Below are positions 19,315 through 28,216 of a stretch of DNA of 64,000 bases, piece after piece; the first letter of the stretch is position 1; each line of letters opens with the position of its first letter. The position numbers were made by a program, and so were the translations under genes. Origin of the DNA: Rhodopseudomonas palustris (GTDB lineage: Bacteria; Pseudomonadota; Alphaproteobacteria; Rhizobiales; Xanthobacteraceae); assembly GCF_003031265.1 (NCBI RefSeq), contig NZ_CP019966.1, positions 4,650,001 to 4,714,000 on the forward strand. The letters run 5' to 3'. The notes under the pieces were generated by a model that was given only the letters and a program-made list of their open reading frames with translations, was not told where the DNA came from and did not search any database.

Positions 19315-20904
19315 TCAGAACGTCAGGGCCTTGACCTGCTTGACCTGCGGCAGCGCCTGGACCTTCTCCAGCACGTCGGCCGGAGCCTGACCGTCGATCG
19401 TCACCAGCGCGATGGCGTCGCCGCCTTCGGTGTGACGGCCGAGGTTGAAGGTCGCGATGTTGACCTTGGCGTCGCCGAGCAGGCTGGCGAACTTGCCGAT
19501 GAAGCCCGGCTTGTCCTCGTTGGTGACGTAGATCATCGAGGCACCGAATTCGGCGTCGACGCGGATGCCCTTGATGTCGACCAGGCGCGGCTTGCCGTCG
19601 GCATAGACCGTGCCGGACACCGAACGCTCCTGCTTCTCGGTGGTCACCGTCAGAGTGATCAGGCTCTCATAGTCGCTCTCGGCGGCGCGGACGACTTCGT
19701 CCACCACCATGCCGCGCTCCTTGGCGATCACCGGCGCCGAAACGACGTTGATGTCGCCCAGCATCGGACGCAGCAGGCCCGACAGAACCGCCGAGGTCAG
19801 CGCCTTGATCTTCATCTCGGCCACTTCACCCTCATAGGTGATGGTGACCTTGGTGATGCCGGTGTCGGTGAGCTGGCCGGCGAACGAGCCGAGCTTTTCG
19901 GCCAGTTCGATGAACGGCTTCAGCTTCGGGGCTTCTTCCGCGGTGATCGACGGGAAGTTGATCGCGTTGGTGATCGCGCCGGTCAGCAGGTAGTCGCTCA
20001 TCTGCTCGGCGACCTGCAGCGCGACGTTCTCCTGCGCTTCCGTCGTCGAGGCGCCGAGATGCGGGGTGCAGATCACGTTCGGCAGGCCGAACAGCACGTT
20101 CTTGGTGGCCGGCTCTTCGGAGAACACGTCGAACGCCGCGCCGGCAACGTGACCGGACTTCAGGGCTTCGGCGAGGGCATTCTCGTCGACCAGACCGCCG
20201 CGGGCGCAATTGATGATGCGGACGCCCTTCTTCATCTTGGCGATCGCAGCCGCGTCGATGATGTTCTTGGTCTTGTCGGTGAGCGGGGTGTGCAGGGTGA
20301 TGAAGTCGGCACGCTTGAAGATGTCTTCGAGCTCGACCTTCTCGACGCCGAGATCCTTGGCGCGCTCCGGCGACAGGAACGGATCGAACGCGATCACCTT
20401 CATCTTCAGGCCGAGGGCGCGGTCGGCGACGATCGAGCCGATGTTGCCGCAGCCGATCACGCCGAGGGTCTTGGCGGTGATTTCGACGCCCATGAAGCGG
20501 TTCTTTTCCCACTTGCCGGCCTGGGTCGAGGCGTCGGCGGCAGGGATCTCACGGGCCAGCGACAGCATCATGGTAATGGCGTGCTCGGCGGTGGTGATCG
20601 AATTGCCGAACGGGGTGTTCATCACGATGATGCCCTTGGCGGTCGCCGCGGGAATCTCGACGTTGTCGACGCCGATGCCGGCGCGGCCGATCACCTTGAG
20701 ACGGTTGGCCTTCTCGAGGATCTTCGCGGTCGCCTTGGTGGCGGAGCGGATCGCGAGGCCGTCATAATTGCCGATGATCTCGGCGAGCTTGTCTTTGTCC
20801 TTGCCGAGGTTCGGCTGGAAATCGACGTCGATGCCGCGATCCTTGAAGATCTGCACGGCGGCTTCCGACAGCGCGTCGGAAATGAGGACTTTGGGAGCGG
20901 TCAT
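19315..20904 (-). CDS. serA: D-3-phosphoglycerate dehydrogenase
   Basis: Oxidises 3-phosphoglycerate with NAD+ in the first step of serine synthesis. The 529-residue protein is the long form. The substrate and NAD domains show GRAGIGVDNVE, the Rossmann motif GVIGCGNIG, and catalytic residues in NCARGGLVDE and the TPHLGAST histidine. An ASB-like intervening domain follows, then a C-terminal ACT domain (VTNEDKPGFIGKFASLLGDAKVNIATFNLGR). The ACT domain is often where serine feedback acts. It follows serC by 169 bases on the same strand and probably shares its transcript. Confidence 0.97.
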   Translation of the reverse strand: MTAPKVLISDALSEAAVQIFKDRGIDVDFQPNLGKDKDKLAEIIGNYDGLAIRSATKATAKILEKANRLKVIGRAGIGVDNVEIPAATAKGIIVMNTPFGNSITTAEHAITMMLSLAREIPAADASTQAGKWEKNRFMGVEITAKTLGVIGCGNIGSIVADRALGLKMKVIAFDPFLSPERAKDLGVEKVELEDIFKRADFITLHTPLTDKTKNIIDAAAIAKMKKGVRIINCARGGLVDENALAEALKSGHVAGAAFDVFSEEPATKNVLFGLPNVICTPHLGASTTEAQENVALQVAEQMSDYLLTGAITNAINFPSITAEEAPKLKPFIELAEKLGSFAGQLTDTGITKVTITYEGEVAEMKIKALTSAVLSGLLRPMLGDINVVSAPVIAKERGMVVDEVVRAAESDYESLITLTVTTEKQERSVSGTVYADGKPRLVDIKGIRVDAEFGASMIYVTNEDKPGFIGKFASLLGDAKVNIATFNLGRHTEGGDAIALVTIDGQAPADVLEKVQALPQVKQVKALTF

Positions 20905-20918
20905 GGGATTTCTCCTAC

Positions 20919-20966
20919 ACCCTCCCCTTGAGGGGGAGGGTCGGCGCGCAGCGCCGGGGTGGGGTG
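20919..20966. repeat. Palindromic repeat, family C copy 1
   Basis: Sequence of the type ACCCTCCCCTTGAGGGGGAGGGT followed by CGGCGCGCAGCGCCGGGGTGGGGTG. It is the left half of an inverted pair with the element at 21014, placed between serA and serC. Confidence 0.88.
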
Positions 20967-21013
20967 AAAGCGTCGAGAATGGAAATTGGAGTCCGAGGGC
21001 GGGGAGAGTCTGT

Positions 21014-21067
21014 CACCCCACCCCGCCGCACCTACGGTGCGTCGACCCTCCCCCTCTAGGGGAGGGT
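21014..21067. repeat. Palindromic repeat, family C copy 2 (inverted)
   Basis: Opposite orientation to copy 1, beginning CACCCCACCCCGCCGCACC and ending CCCCCTCTAGGGGAGGGT. The two copies could fold into one large hairpin in the serC-serA transcript, so the element may set the ratio of the two messages. It ends six bases from the serC stop. Confidence 0.88.
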
Positions 21068-21073
21068 GACTAA

Positions 21074-22246
21074 TCAGGCCGCCTGAGTCAGCGAGGCCTT
21101 GGTGGTCTCGAACGCCCAGTCCAGCCACTGCGTCAGGGCCTGCACGTCGGCAGTCTCAACCGTCGCGCCGCACCAGATCCGCAGGCCGGGAGGGGCATCA
21201 CGATAGGCGCCGAGATCGAAGCCCGCGCCTTCCTTTTCGACCGCCGCGACCAGCTTTTTCGCAAAGTCCGCCTGGGCTTCCGGAGACAGCGCGGTGATCG
21301 CGGGATCGACCACCTTGAGGCAGACCGAGGTGTTGGAGCGGATCGCCGGATCCTTGGCGAGGAAGTCGACCCACGGGGTCTTCGCCTGCCAGTCGGTCAG
21401 CACCTTGGTGTTGGCGTCGGCACGGGCGATCAGGCCCTTGAGGCCGCCCACCGACTTCGCCCACTGCAGCGCGTCGATGTAGTCCTCGACGCACAGCATC
21501 GACGGGGTGTTGATGGTCTCGCCCTGGAAGATACCTTCGATCAGCTTGCCGCCCTTGGTGAGGCGGAAGATCTTCGGCATCGGCCAAGTCGGTGTGTAGC
21601 TCTCGAGACGAGCAACAGCGCGCGGGCTCAGGATCAGCATGCCGTGCGCGGCTTCGCCGCCGAGCGCCTTCTGCCAGGAGAAGGTGACGACATCGAGCTT
21701 GGCCCAATCCAGCGGCTGCGCGAAGGCGGCCGAGGTGGCGTCGCAGATGGTCAGGCCTTCACGGTCGGCCTTGATCCAGTCGGCATTCGGAACGCGGACG
21801 CCCGAGGTGGTGCCGTTCCAGGTGAAGACGACGTCGGTGTTGCAATCGACCTTGGTGAGGTCGGGAATTTCGCCGTAACCAGCCTTGAGCTTGGTGACGT
21901 TGGGGAGCTTCAGCTCCTTGGTGATATCGCCGACCCAGCCGTCGCCGAACGATTCCCAGGCCAGCGTGGTGACCGGGCGCGGCCCGAGCAGCGACCACAG
22001 CGCCATTTCGACGGCGCCGGTGTCGGAGGCCGGAACGATGCCGATCTTGTAGTCGGCGGGGACCTCAAGCACGTCGCGGGTCAGGTCGATCGCGAGCTTG
22101 AGCTTGGCCTTGCCGACCTTCGCGCGATGCGAGCGGCCGAGCGGGGCGTCCTTGAGATTTTCGGGGGACCAGCCGGGGCGCTTCGCGCAGGGGCCGGAGG
22201 AGAATTGCGGCGCATTGGGCCGCGAAGCGGGCTTCGCTACAGTCAT
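21074..22246 (-). CDS. serC: Phosphoserine aminotransferase
   Basis: A PLP enzyme that converts 3-phosphohydroxypyruvate and glutamate to phosphoserine, the second serine step. The 390-residue protein belongs to the SerC type common in Rhizobiales. It starts with [19 protein letters not shown], and the PLP lysine lies in [25 protein letters not shown]. The ATG at 22246 is preceded by GGAAGGA. It is first in a serC-serA unit, with promoter and leader hairpins at 22247-22328. The order serC then serA matches other alphaproteobacteria. Confidence 0.97.
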   Translation of the reverse strand: MTVAKPASRPNAPQFSSGPCAKRPGWSPENLKDAPLGRSHRAKVGKAKLKLAIDLTRDVLEVPADYKIGIVPASDTGAVEMALWSLLGPRPVTTLAWESFGDGWVGDITKELKLPNVTKLKAGYGEIPDLTKVDCNTDVVFTWNGTTSGVRVPNADWIKADREGLTICDATSAAFAQPLDWAKLDVVTFSWQKALGGEAAHGMLILSPRAVARLESYTPTWPMPKIFRLTKGGKLIEGIFQGETINTPSMLCVEDYIDALQWAKSVGGLKGLIARADANTKVLTDWQAKTPWVDFLAKDPAIRSNTSVCLKVVDPAITALSPEAQADFAKKLVAAVEKEGAGFDLGAYRDAPPGLRIWCGATVETADVQALTQWLDWAFETTKASLTQAA

Positions 22247-22294
22247 AGTCTATCCTTCCAGATAGCTGCCTCTCGGTGGGGAGAGGTTTCCCGC
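22247..22294 (-). ncRNA. serC leader RNA with SD-sequestering hairpin
   Basis: On the minus strand the short 5' leader holds a first hairpin CCTCTC-N6-GAGAGG (22269-22286). A second, CTATC-TGGAAG-GATAG (22250-22265), carries the GGAAGGA ribosome binding site in its loop and arm. This is the arrangement described for the serC motif (Rfam serC) of alphaproteobacteria, whose last stem overlaps the serC ribosome binding site. The ligand or trans factor is unknown. The 5' end is estimated from the promoter. Confidence 0.7.
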
Positions 22295-22300
22295 TGCTGG

Positions 22301-22328
22301 GGATAGTCCTTTGGCCTCGAAAGTCAAG
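22301..22328 (-). promoter_or_regulatory. Promoter of serC-serA
   Basis: CTTGAC (22323-22328) and CTATCC (22301-22306) are spaced by 16 bases on the minus strand. This closely fits the alphaproteobacterial housekeeping consensus CTTGAC-N17-CTATAT. It would start the transcript near 22294, just before the leader hairpins. Confidence 0.7.
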
Positions 22329-22483
22329 GAACTTCGCCATCCGGGAGATCACGGACAGCTTAGACTTTCGAAAGCCGCGCCCTTGCCGGCAATACGACGA
22401 GACCATGACGAGCAAGAACGGACAACGCGCGCCGGCTGGAACGGCCGACGCGCGCTGCAAACGAGTAAGTTCAGACCGACCTG

Positions 22484-22885
22484 CTACTTGCCGACCTGAC
22501 CGGGATGGCCGGGGCTGCTGGTGGAATCACCTGGCAGACCACTCGGCGACGCGCCGGTACCGATACTGCCAGGCGTCGAGGTGTTCGGCACACCCGGTTG
22601 ATTAGTTCCCGAGTTGAGGCTTGATCCGGTCGTCGCACCCGACATTCCGGTTCCGGTCGCCGAAGTACTTGATCCACCCGGCGCCGACGAAATCCCCGCA
22701 CTACCGGAATTCTGCGGCACTGAACTCGGCGCACTGATGCCGCCCGGCGAGGCCGCTCCGCCTGCGGTGCCGCCGGCTCCGCTGCCACCACCTGTGCCAC
22801 CGGTTTGGGCCGATGCGCCTGACGCCGCCAGCAGCACGGCTGCGATGATCACACCACTCTTGGTCAAACCACTCTTGGATTCCAT
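22484..22885 (-). CDS. Secreted Gly/Ser/Thr/Pro-rich low-complexity protein
   Basis: A 133-residue product with a plausible signal peptide (LTKSGVIIAAVLLAASGASAQ). The mature part is almost wholly Gly, Ser, Thr and Pro, with no cysteine or aromatic residue. A disordered periplasmic or surface peptide is likely. The function is unknown. ATG 22885 has GGGAG eight bases upstream; an extension to 23119 would overlap the receptor gene and is rejected. Bradyrhizobiaceae carry many such exported low-complexity proteins. Confidence 0.75.
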   Translation of the reverse strand: MESKSGLTKSGVIIAAVLLAASGASAQTGGTGGGSGAGGTAGGAASPGGISAPSSVPQNSGSAGISSAPGGSSTSATGTGMSGATTGSSLNSGTNQPGVPNTSTPGSIGTGASPSGLPGDSTSSPGHPGQVGK

Positions 22886-22988
22886 GACGTTCTCCCTTTG
22901 CTGTGAGGGGAGAACGGAGGCCGGCGCAATCTCGTTCCGCGCTATCACACACGAGTTAGGGCGACGGTGTAGGAACAGCCGAACGCGA

Positions 22989-24293
22989 TCAGGCGACTTG
23001 TGAGATGAAGCGCTGCACTTCGTTCCGTAGTCGATCGACCTGGCCGGCGATCTCGCCCGAGACGCCGTTGACCCGTACCGCGATCTTGCCGGCATCGTCG
23101 GCGGCATGGCTGATACCAACGACGTTCGACGACACCAGCGCGGTGCCGGCCGAAGCCTGTTGTACGTTGCTGGCGATCTCGCGCGTAGCGGCGCCCTGCT
23201 CCTCCACTGCAGAGGCGATCGATGTACTCACCTCGTTGATCTCGCTAATGCGGCGGCTGATCGCCTCGACGGCCCCCACGGACTCCTCCGTGATCGACTG
23301 CATCTCGCCGATCCGCGCGGTGATTTCCTCGGTCGCCTTGGCGGTCTGGCTGGCAAGCGCCTTCACCTCGGCCGCCACGACGGCGAAGCCACGCCCGGAT
23401 TCGCCGGCGCGCGCCGCCTCGATCGTGGCGTTGAGCGCGAGCAGGTTGGTCTGCGCCGCGACTGCGTTGATCAGCTTGACGACGTCGCCGATCCGCTGTG
23501 CCGCATCGGCCAGTTGCCGAATCTTGTCAGTGGTCTGCGCGGCCTCATCGACCGCCTGATGGGTGCTGGTGGTCGAGTGCTGGATCTGCCGCGAGATCTC
23601 GGCGATCGAAGCGGTGAGTTCCTCCGCCGCGCTGGCGACCGTCTGGACGTTGGCGGAGGCCTGCTCGGCACCGGACGCAACGCTCACCGATTGGCGGCTG
23701 GTCTCTTCGGCCGCATTGGCCATCGCGCCGGCATCGCCCTTCAGGCCGGTCGACGCGGTGACCAGCATACTGGCGACATTGTCCATGCCGGCCGCAAAGC
23801 ACTGCGCTTCCTTGGCAACGTCGCGCACCCGGCGATCCATCACGCCGGTGGCATTGTTGATCGTGGTCGACGCCACCTTGAACGATCCGGGCAATCCGCG
23901 CGTCAGCACCTTGCGGAACGTCTTGCCCTGGCTGACGTAGTCCATCGAGGCCGAAGCCTCCCGAACGAAGGCGTCGACGATGTCGAGCATGTTGTTGACG
24001 CCGGCCTGCGCCTTGCCGATGTCACCGCCGTCGCGACGCCCTTGCACCCGCGCTTCGAGATCGCCATGCGCGGCACTTTCGGCCACTGCAGCAATCTCGC
24101 CGACCGCGCCTGCGGCCCCATGCAGCAGCCACGCCGCGACACCGATCGAGCCGAGACCGAGCAGCAATCCGACGATCTCCACGACCGAGCCGAGCGGTCC
24201 GATCAGGATACGCGCCGCGGCCAAGCCGAGCATGACCACGGCGGCACCGGCGACCGCGATCATCGCCTTAGACAGAGAAGACAAACTCATCAT
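22989..24293 (-). CDS. Chemoreceptor 5, signalling half of a split Aer-like receptor
   Basis: A 434-residue protein with two closely spaced N-terminal membrane helices (about residues 8-62), almost no periplasmic loop, and a HAMP-like region ([16 protein letters not shown]). The cytoplasmic signalling domain has [23 protein letters not shown]. With no external sensor, it should take input from inside the cell. Its start overlaps the end of the upstream PAS gene by 26 bases, so the two are translationally linked. The pair together matches Aer, which senses redox state or energy through PAS and an MCP domain. It lacks a tethering pentapeptide. Confidence 0.93.
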   Translation of the reverse strand: MMSLSSLSKAMIAVAGAAVVMLGLAAARILIGPLGSVVEIVGLLLGLGSIGVAAWLLHGAAGAVGEIAAVAESAAHGDLEARVQGRRDGGDIGKAQAGVNNMLDIVDAFVREASASMDYVSQGKTFRKVLTRGLPGSFKVASTTINNATGVMDRRVRDVAKEAQCFAAGMDNVASMLVTASTGLKGDAGAMANAAEETSRQSVSVASGAEQASANVQTVASAAEELTASIAEISRQIQHSTTSTHQAVDEAAQTTDKIRQLADAAQRIGDVVKLINAVAAQTNLLALNATIEAARAGESGRGFAVVAAEVKALASQTAKATEEITARIGEMQSITEESVGAVEAISRRISEINEVSTSIASAVEEQGAATREIASNVQQASAGTALVSSNVVGISHAADDAGKIAVRVNGVSGEIAGQVDRLRNEVQRFISQVA

Positions 24294-24792
24294 ACTCGAC
24301 GCCCCGATCCTTGATCATGCTCATCAGCAACGCGTAGCCCGCCAGCATGCCGTCCTTGGCGTTGCGATGCCGGTTCTCCTCGTCGCGCAATTGCCGATAC
24401 AGCGCCTCGATCCGGGTGACCTGATCGCGATCGGGCTTGCGCCGATTGGAGTGGAAGCCGGTGACGTTGCGGTTGGCATCGAGCGTCGGCGTGACATGGG
24501 CGAACACCCAGTAATGATCGCCGTCGCTCGCCATGTTCACCACATAGGCGAAGATCTCCTTCTTGGCCTGGATGGTGTCCCACAGCAGCTTGAAGATCGA
24601 CCGCGGCATGTCCGGGTGTCGCACCAGCGAATGCGGCGCGCCGATCACTTCCGAACGCGGAAATTTCGCCAGACGAACGAAGACGTCGTTGGCGTAGGTA
24701 ATGTGCCCTTTGATATCAGTCTTGGAGACGATCAATTCATCTTCGTCGAACGGGCATTCGATGCCCGTCGGCTTCACCTGGGGCCGAGCCAT
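24268..24792 (-). CDS. PAS-domain protein, sensor half of a split Aer-like receptor
   Basis: A 174-residue soluble protein. The PAS fold covers roughly residues 15-125 and has the Aer-type motifs [26 protein letters not shown], the [24 protein letters not shown] helix and [12 protein letters not shown]. In Aer this domain binds FAD; FAD binding here is inferred. The last 50 residues form a helical linker ([17 protein letters not shown]). ATG 24792 is chosen because AGGAG lies about ten bases before it; ATG 24813 would place that site inside the gene. It is coupled to the receptor at 22989 by a 26-base overlap. Confidence 0.92.
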   Translation of the reverse strand: MARPQVKPTGIECPFDEDELIVSKTDIKGHITYANDVFVRLAKFPRSEVIGAPHSLVRHPDMPRSIFKLLWDTIQAKKEIFAYVVNMASDGDHYWVFAHVTPTLDANRNVTGFHSNRRKPDRDQVTRIEALYRQLRDEENRHRNAKDGMLAGYALLMSMIKDRGVEYDEFVFSV

Positions 24793-24977
24793 CGGTCGTG
24801 CACTCCTGATCATGGAAACCTGAAGATGGAACCTGAACTGACAGGTCTCAGGCCGGTCTCCTCCCCGAGAAATTGCACTTCTTATACGGGGTAGAATCTT
24901 ATTGAGCCCGTTACCCCGCCGTTAAACTGCCACTCAGTAGCAATACCGGGTTATGACAAGCCTGGGGAGTAATCGAT

Positions 24978-25448
24978 TCAAAACCGCATCGTCATGCCGA
25001 CATGCGACGGCTGAAATCCAAGGCGGACGTAGAACCGCTGTGCATCGACACGGCTCTGATGCGTAAACAATTCGACCAGTTTGCAGCCCTGGCGGCGCGC
25101 TTCATCAATCGCCCAGCGTACCAGCAGTTCGCCGATGCCGCGGCTACGGCAATCACGGGCCACACGAACGTCCTCGATGATCGCTCGGGACGCCCCCTGC
25201 GAACTCAGTCCCGGCAGCACCGCAAGCTGCAGACAGCCGACGACACGGCCGTCGTGATCTTCAGCCACCACCATCTGAATATGCGGCGAGCGCTCCAGGG
25301 CGTCGAACGCGGCGTAATACGACTCCGGCAGAGGGTCTTCGAGCTTCTCGCGACCGGCACCGAGATGATCATCGGCCAGCATCGCCACGATCGCGAACAC
25401 ATCGTCCCGGCGCGCAGGACGAATTCTGACGGCGGGATCGGCGCTCAT
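24978..25448 (-). CDS. GNAT-family N-acetyltransferase
   Basis: A 156-residue acetyl-CoA-dependent acetyltransferase with the GNAT motif A pattern RDCRSRGIGELLVRWAIDEA and a C-terminal YVRLGFQPSHVGM strand. The start at 25448 (MSADPAVRIRPARRDD) puts the usual first strand at the N-terminus. The frame extends to 25508, but that overlaps the glutathione transferase. The acceptor is unknown. It is 13 bases downstream of that gene and probably cotranscribed. Confidence 0.9.
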   Translation of the reverse strand: MSADPAVRIRPARRDDVFAIVAMLADDHLGAGREKLEDPLPESYYAAFDALERSPHIQMVVAEDHDGRVVGCLQLAVLPGLSSQGASRAIIEDVRVARDCRSRGIGELLVRWAIDEARRQGCKLVELFTHQSRVDAQRFYVRLGFQPSHVGMTMRF

Positions 25449-25461
25449 CGGGCCACTCAAC

Positions 25462-26055
25462 TCACGGACGGAAGGCCGGCAGGCCGAGGCCGGCTTCGGC
25501 CCAGGCAATCCAGGCTCGAACGGCTGGATAGTCCTTCAGCGCGAAACCGCCCTGCTCGGCCATCCGGGTGTAGGCCAGCAACGCCACATCGGCGAGCGAC
25601 AGCCTCTCGCCGGCAAGAAACTGGGAATCTGCCAGATGCTGCTCCATCCGCGCCAACGCGGCGTGGCCGCGGCGAACCTTGTCCGGATCGAGCTCACTGG
25701 CCGGCTTGCCGAGATAGACCATCTGGAAGCGGCACACCGCGATATAGGGCTCGTGGCTGTACTGCTCCCAGAACAGCCACTCGTCCATCTTGGCCTCGAG
25801 CCACGGATCGGCAGGGATCAGGTCGCTGCCGCGAGCGAGATAGCGGATCACGGCGTTGGATTGCGCCAGCGAGCGGCCGTCGTCGAACGCGACCACCGGC
25901 ACCTGCCCGGCCGGGTTCAGCGCCAGGAACGCCGGCGTCCGGGTCTCGCCCTTCATCGTGTCGATTGCGATCCACTCATAAGGCAGACTCAGCCGATCAC
26001 AAGTCCACTTCACCTTCAGGCAGTTACCAGAGTTGAGGTCGCCGTAGATCTTCAT
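25462..26055 (-). CDS. Glutathione S-transferase
   Basis: A 197-residue protein with the N-terminal thioredoxin fold (MKIYGDLNSGNCLKVKWTCDRLSLPYEW), the cis-Pro motif GQVPVV and DGRSLAQSNAVIRYLA at the glutathione site, then an all-helical C-terminal domain. It probably detoxifies electrophiles or peroxides; the natural substrate is unknown. The start at 26055 is the standard one for the family. A GNAT acetyltransferase follows after 13 bases. Confidence 0.92.
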   Translation of the reverse strand: MKIYGDLNSGNCLKVKWTCDRLSLPYEWIAIDTMKGETRTPAFLALNPAGQVPVVAFDDGRSLAQSNAVIRYLARGSDLIPADPWLEAKMDEWLFWEQYSHEPYIAVCRFQMVYLGKPASELDPDKVRRGHAALARMEQHLADSQFLAGERLSLADVALLAYTRMAEQGGFALKDYPAVRAWIAWAEAGLGLPAFRP

Positions 26056-26120
26056 GCGCGGAAGGCCCTCGCGTCTCCGGACAGAGACGAGCAGTCGCCG
26101 GAGCGTGCATCAACGTCAGA

Positions 26121-26909
26121 TCAGAATTTGTAGCCGATACCGCCGCGCACGGTGGAGACCGCCGTGTTGATCGGCGCCGCGAATTTCTGATACTCCCACT
26201 CGGCACGCACGAAAAGTCCGCGGTAAAGCATCATGTCCATGCCGACGCCGCCCGAATAGCCGTAGATGAAATGGCTGTTCTGGACTTGGCTTCCGCTCAG
26301 CACCCAGGTGCCACCGGCGTCCGTACCGATAACGCTCGCCGATTGGACGATGTCCGCCTGTCCAAGCGCCACGCCGCCGAATGCATAAGGCAGGAAGCTG
26401 CCGAACGCATAGCCGGCACGCAGCCGCGCCGAACCGACGTCGTGGACGTTGATCCCAGCACTGGCGCCGTAGATCGCGCCGTAGTTCACGCCACCGGAGG
26501 AGATCTGCCGGGCCATCGATCCCGACGTCGAGCCGCCGAAATTGCCGTGCATGTAGTTGGCTTCGATACCGAGCACGACATCGTCCCATTGAGCGTTGTA
26601 GCCGACGAAGCCGCCCCAGCCCTGGCCATGGGATGAAGATTTGCCCAGCACTGGCCACGACGACACGCCGAGAGCCCCCTGGACTGCCGTGTTCACAAGG
26701 AGGTTGGAAACAATACCTTGCGTCGAATTGGTAAAGTCCATGTCGGAGGTGCCATAACCACCCTGAGCGCCGACGTAGAAGCCTTCCCAGTTGATCACAC
26801 GGGGTGTTTCCACCAGCGCGCCGCGGAGTGGACCGTAGTCCGGCATGTCGGCCGCATACGCTGTCTGAGCCATCACGCCGACTGCCGCAGCCACCACAAC
26901 TCTACGCAT
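26121..26909 (-). CDS. Outer-membrane beta-barrel protein 1 (Omp25/RopB-like)
   Basis: A 262-residue protein with signal peptide (MRRVVVAAAVGVMAQTAYA), the rhizobial signature WEGFYVGAQGGYG, Gly/aromatic strands every 8-12 residues, and a terminal Phe (GGIGYKF), as required for BAM insertion. It resembles the eight-stranded porin-like family of Rhizobiales surface proteins. The exact role is unknown. ATG 26909 has AGGAG seven bases upstream; a frame extension to 26945 is unlikely. Its codon use and GC content look slightly lower than in neighbouring genes. Confidence 0.9.
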   Translation of the reverse strand: MRRVVVAAAVGVMAQTAYAADMPDYGPLRGALVETPRVINWEGFYVGAQGGYGTSDMDFTNSTQGIVSNLLVNTAVQGALGVSSWPVLGKSSSHGQGWGGFVGYNAQWDDVVLGIEANYMHGNFGGSTSGSMARQISSGGVNYGAIYGASAGINVHDVGSARLRAGYAFGSFLPYAFGGVALGQADIVQSASVIGTDAGGTWVLSGSQVQNSHFIYGYSGGVGMDMMLYRGLFVRAEWEYQKFAAPINTAVSTVRGGIGYKF

Positions 26910-27000
26910 CGCTACACTCCTCGACGAACCTTTCCACAACCGCAATCATCGGCTGTTAACCTTAATTCTTCGTTGTCGCCCGAGGTATCCGACATAGAAA

Positions 27001-27027
27001 AACGGCGCGGAAAGCTCCCGCGCCGTT
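27001..27027 (-). terminator. Intrinsic terminator of outer-membrane protein 2
   Basis: AACGGCGCGG pairs with CCGCGCCGTT over ten bp around a seven-base loop. On the minus strand it is followed by TTTCTATG. It lies 29 bases past the stop at 27056 and shields the next barrel gene. Confidence 0.9.
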
Positions 27028-27055
27028 AATACTTTTAAACAATCGAGGGCGACGA

Positions 27056-27907
27056 TCAGCCCTTGCGCATCAAGGGCGGCGGCGCGGCGTAGACCGGACC
27101 GGAGTCGAGATTCCAGCGCACCCCGAGCTTCAGGTCGTGCGAGGTAATATCGCGGAAAGTTGTCGGGTTGTAGATGTTGTTGGTGCCGTCGAAGGCGCGC
27201 AGATCGCCGGTCACACCCTTACCGAGATCGAGATAGCTATAGGCAAGTTCAAGCGTTACGTTGGGATTGACCTTGTAGGCCAAGCCAGCATGCGCTGCCC
27301 ACGCCAGATTCCAGCGAGATGCCGTGTCGCCGTAAGCAACACCCGGTCCGACACCGCTACCAGGAGGGAACAGCGAACCAACATTCTGGTCGGTGAAATT
27401 AGCTACCGTCACCCGAGCGCCGCCGATACCCGCACCCACGAACGGCGTGATGCACCACCAGGTGCCAAGATCGACATACGCATTGGCCATCACCAACCAT
27501 TCCGATTTGGTGGCGGTGTAGGTGTCGGCGCCGTAACCGATGGTGCCGCCATTATTGAAGGTGTTGTTGTCAGTTCCGTGGAATGACGACTTGCCACGAT
27601 ACTGACCGACAACGTCAGTGCGAAGCCAGTTATTAAACTGGTAGCCGACACCAATTCCGTAGATTCCAGCGCTGGCAAAATCGAGATTTTGACGCTGGGT
27701 TAGCAGGGTTGAATCAAGAGCGTTGTCGAGACGCTTGACCTGCTGGTTGCTGAACCCGACGTCGCCGCGCAGGTACCAGCCACCGAAATCTTCAACCGGG
27801 GGCGGCGCATAGGCGGGCGGCGGGGCAATCGGCATATCGGCCGCCATCGCGGCCGAGGCAACCAGCGAAGCCGCTCCAGCGGCCATCAGAATCTTCACGC
27901 TACGCAT
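27056..27907 (-). CDS. Outer-membrane beta-barrel protein 2
   Basis: A 283-residue protein with signal peptide (MRSVKILMAAGAASLVASAAMAADMP), a short Pro-rich linker and DFGGWYLRGDVGFSN, then amphipathic beta strands typical of Rhizobiales outer-membrane proteins. The end LGVRWNLDSGPVYAAPPPLMRKG carries a small tail after the last strand rather than ending in Phe. ATG 27907 has AAGGA eight bases upstream. It is a distant relative of the barrel at 26121, with its own terminator between them, so the two are separate transcripts. Confidence 0.9.
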   Translation of the reverse strand: MRSVKILMAAGAASLVASAAMAADMPIAPPPAYAPPPVEDFGGWYLRGDVGFSNQQVKRLDNALDSTLLTQRQNLDFASAGIYGIGVGYQFNNWLRTDVVGQYRGKSSFHGTDNNTFNNGGTIGYGADTYTATKSEWLVMANAYVDLGTWWCITPFVGAGIGGARVTVANFTDQNVGSLFPPGSGVGPGVAYGDTASRWNLAWAAHAGLAYKVNPNVTLELAYSYLDLGKGVTGDLRAFDGTNNIYNPTTFRDITSHDLKLGVRWNLDSGPVYAAPPPLMRKG

Positions 27908-28147
27908 TGGCTTCGTCCTTTGGTCCAATGATCAATTACGAAGGCCCCACACCCGGAAACCTATGAGACCGAACGATGCCATCAATTTCTTAAGCGCGAC
28001 TTAACCCTAATTTTTAAGGTTGATATTTGGTGTCGCAACGTTTTGCGCTGGTAACAACTTCAAACGCCAGCCCCGTGCCGACGCCGCAATGACTAACAAA
28101 TCATTACTGACGAACGCGATCCGACTGGCCGGCGCACGAACAAAAAA

Positions 28148-28176
28148 CGGCTCCAGTTCCATCGGAACTGGAGCCG
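28148..28176 (-). terminator. Intrinsic terminator of the MFS transporter
   Basis: CGGCTCCAGTTCC pairs perfectly with GGAACTGGAGCCG (13 bp, loop of three). On the minus strand it is followed by TTTTTTG. It is 40 bases past the stop at 28217 and is the strongest terminator in the window. The remaining stretch 27908-28147 shows nothing else beyond the likely promoter of the barrel gene. Confidence 0.95.
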
Positions 28177-28216
28177 TGATCGAGCGGATCAGAGCGACGC
28201 CCGCCCCAACGCTGCG

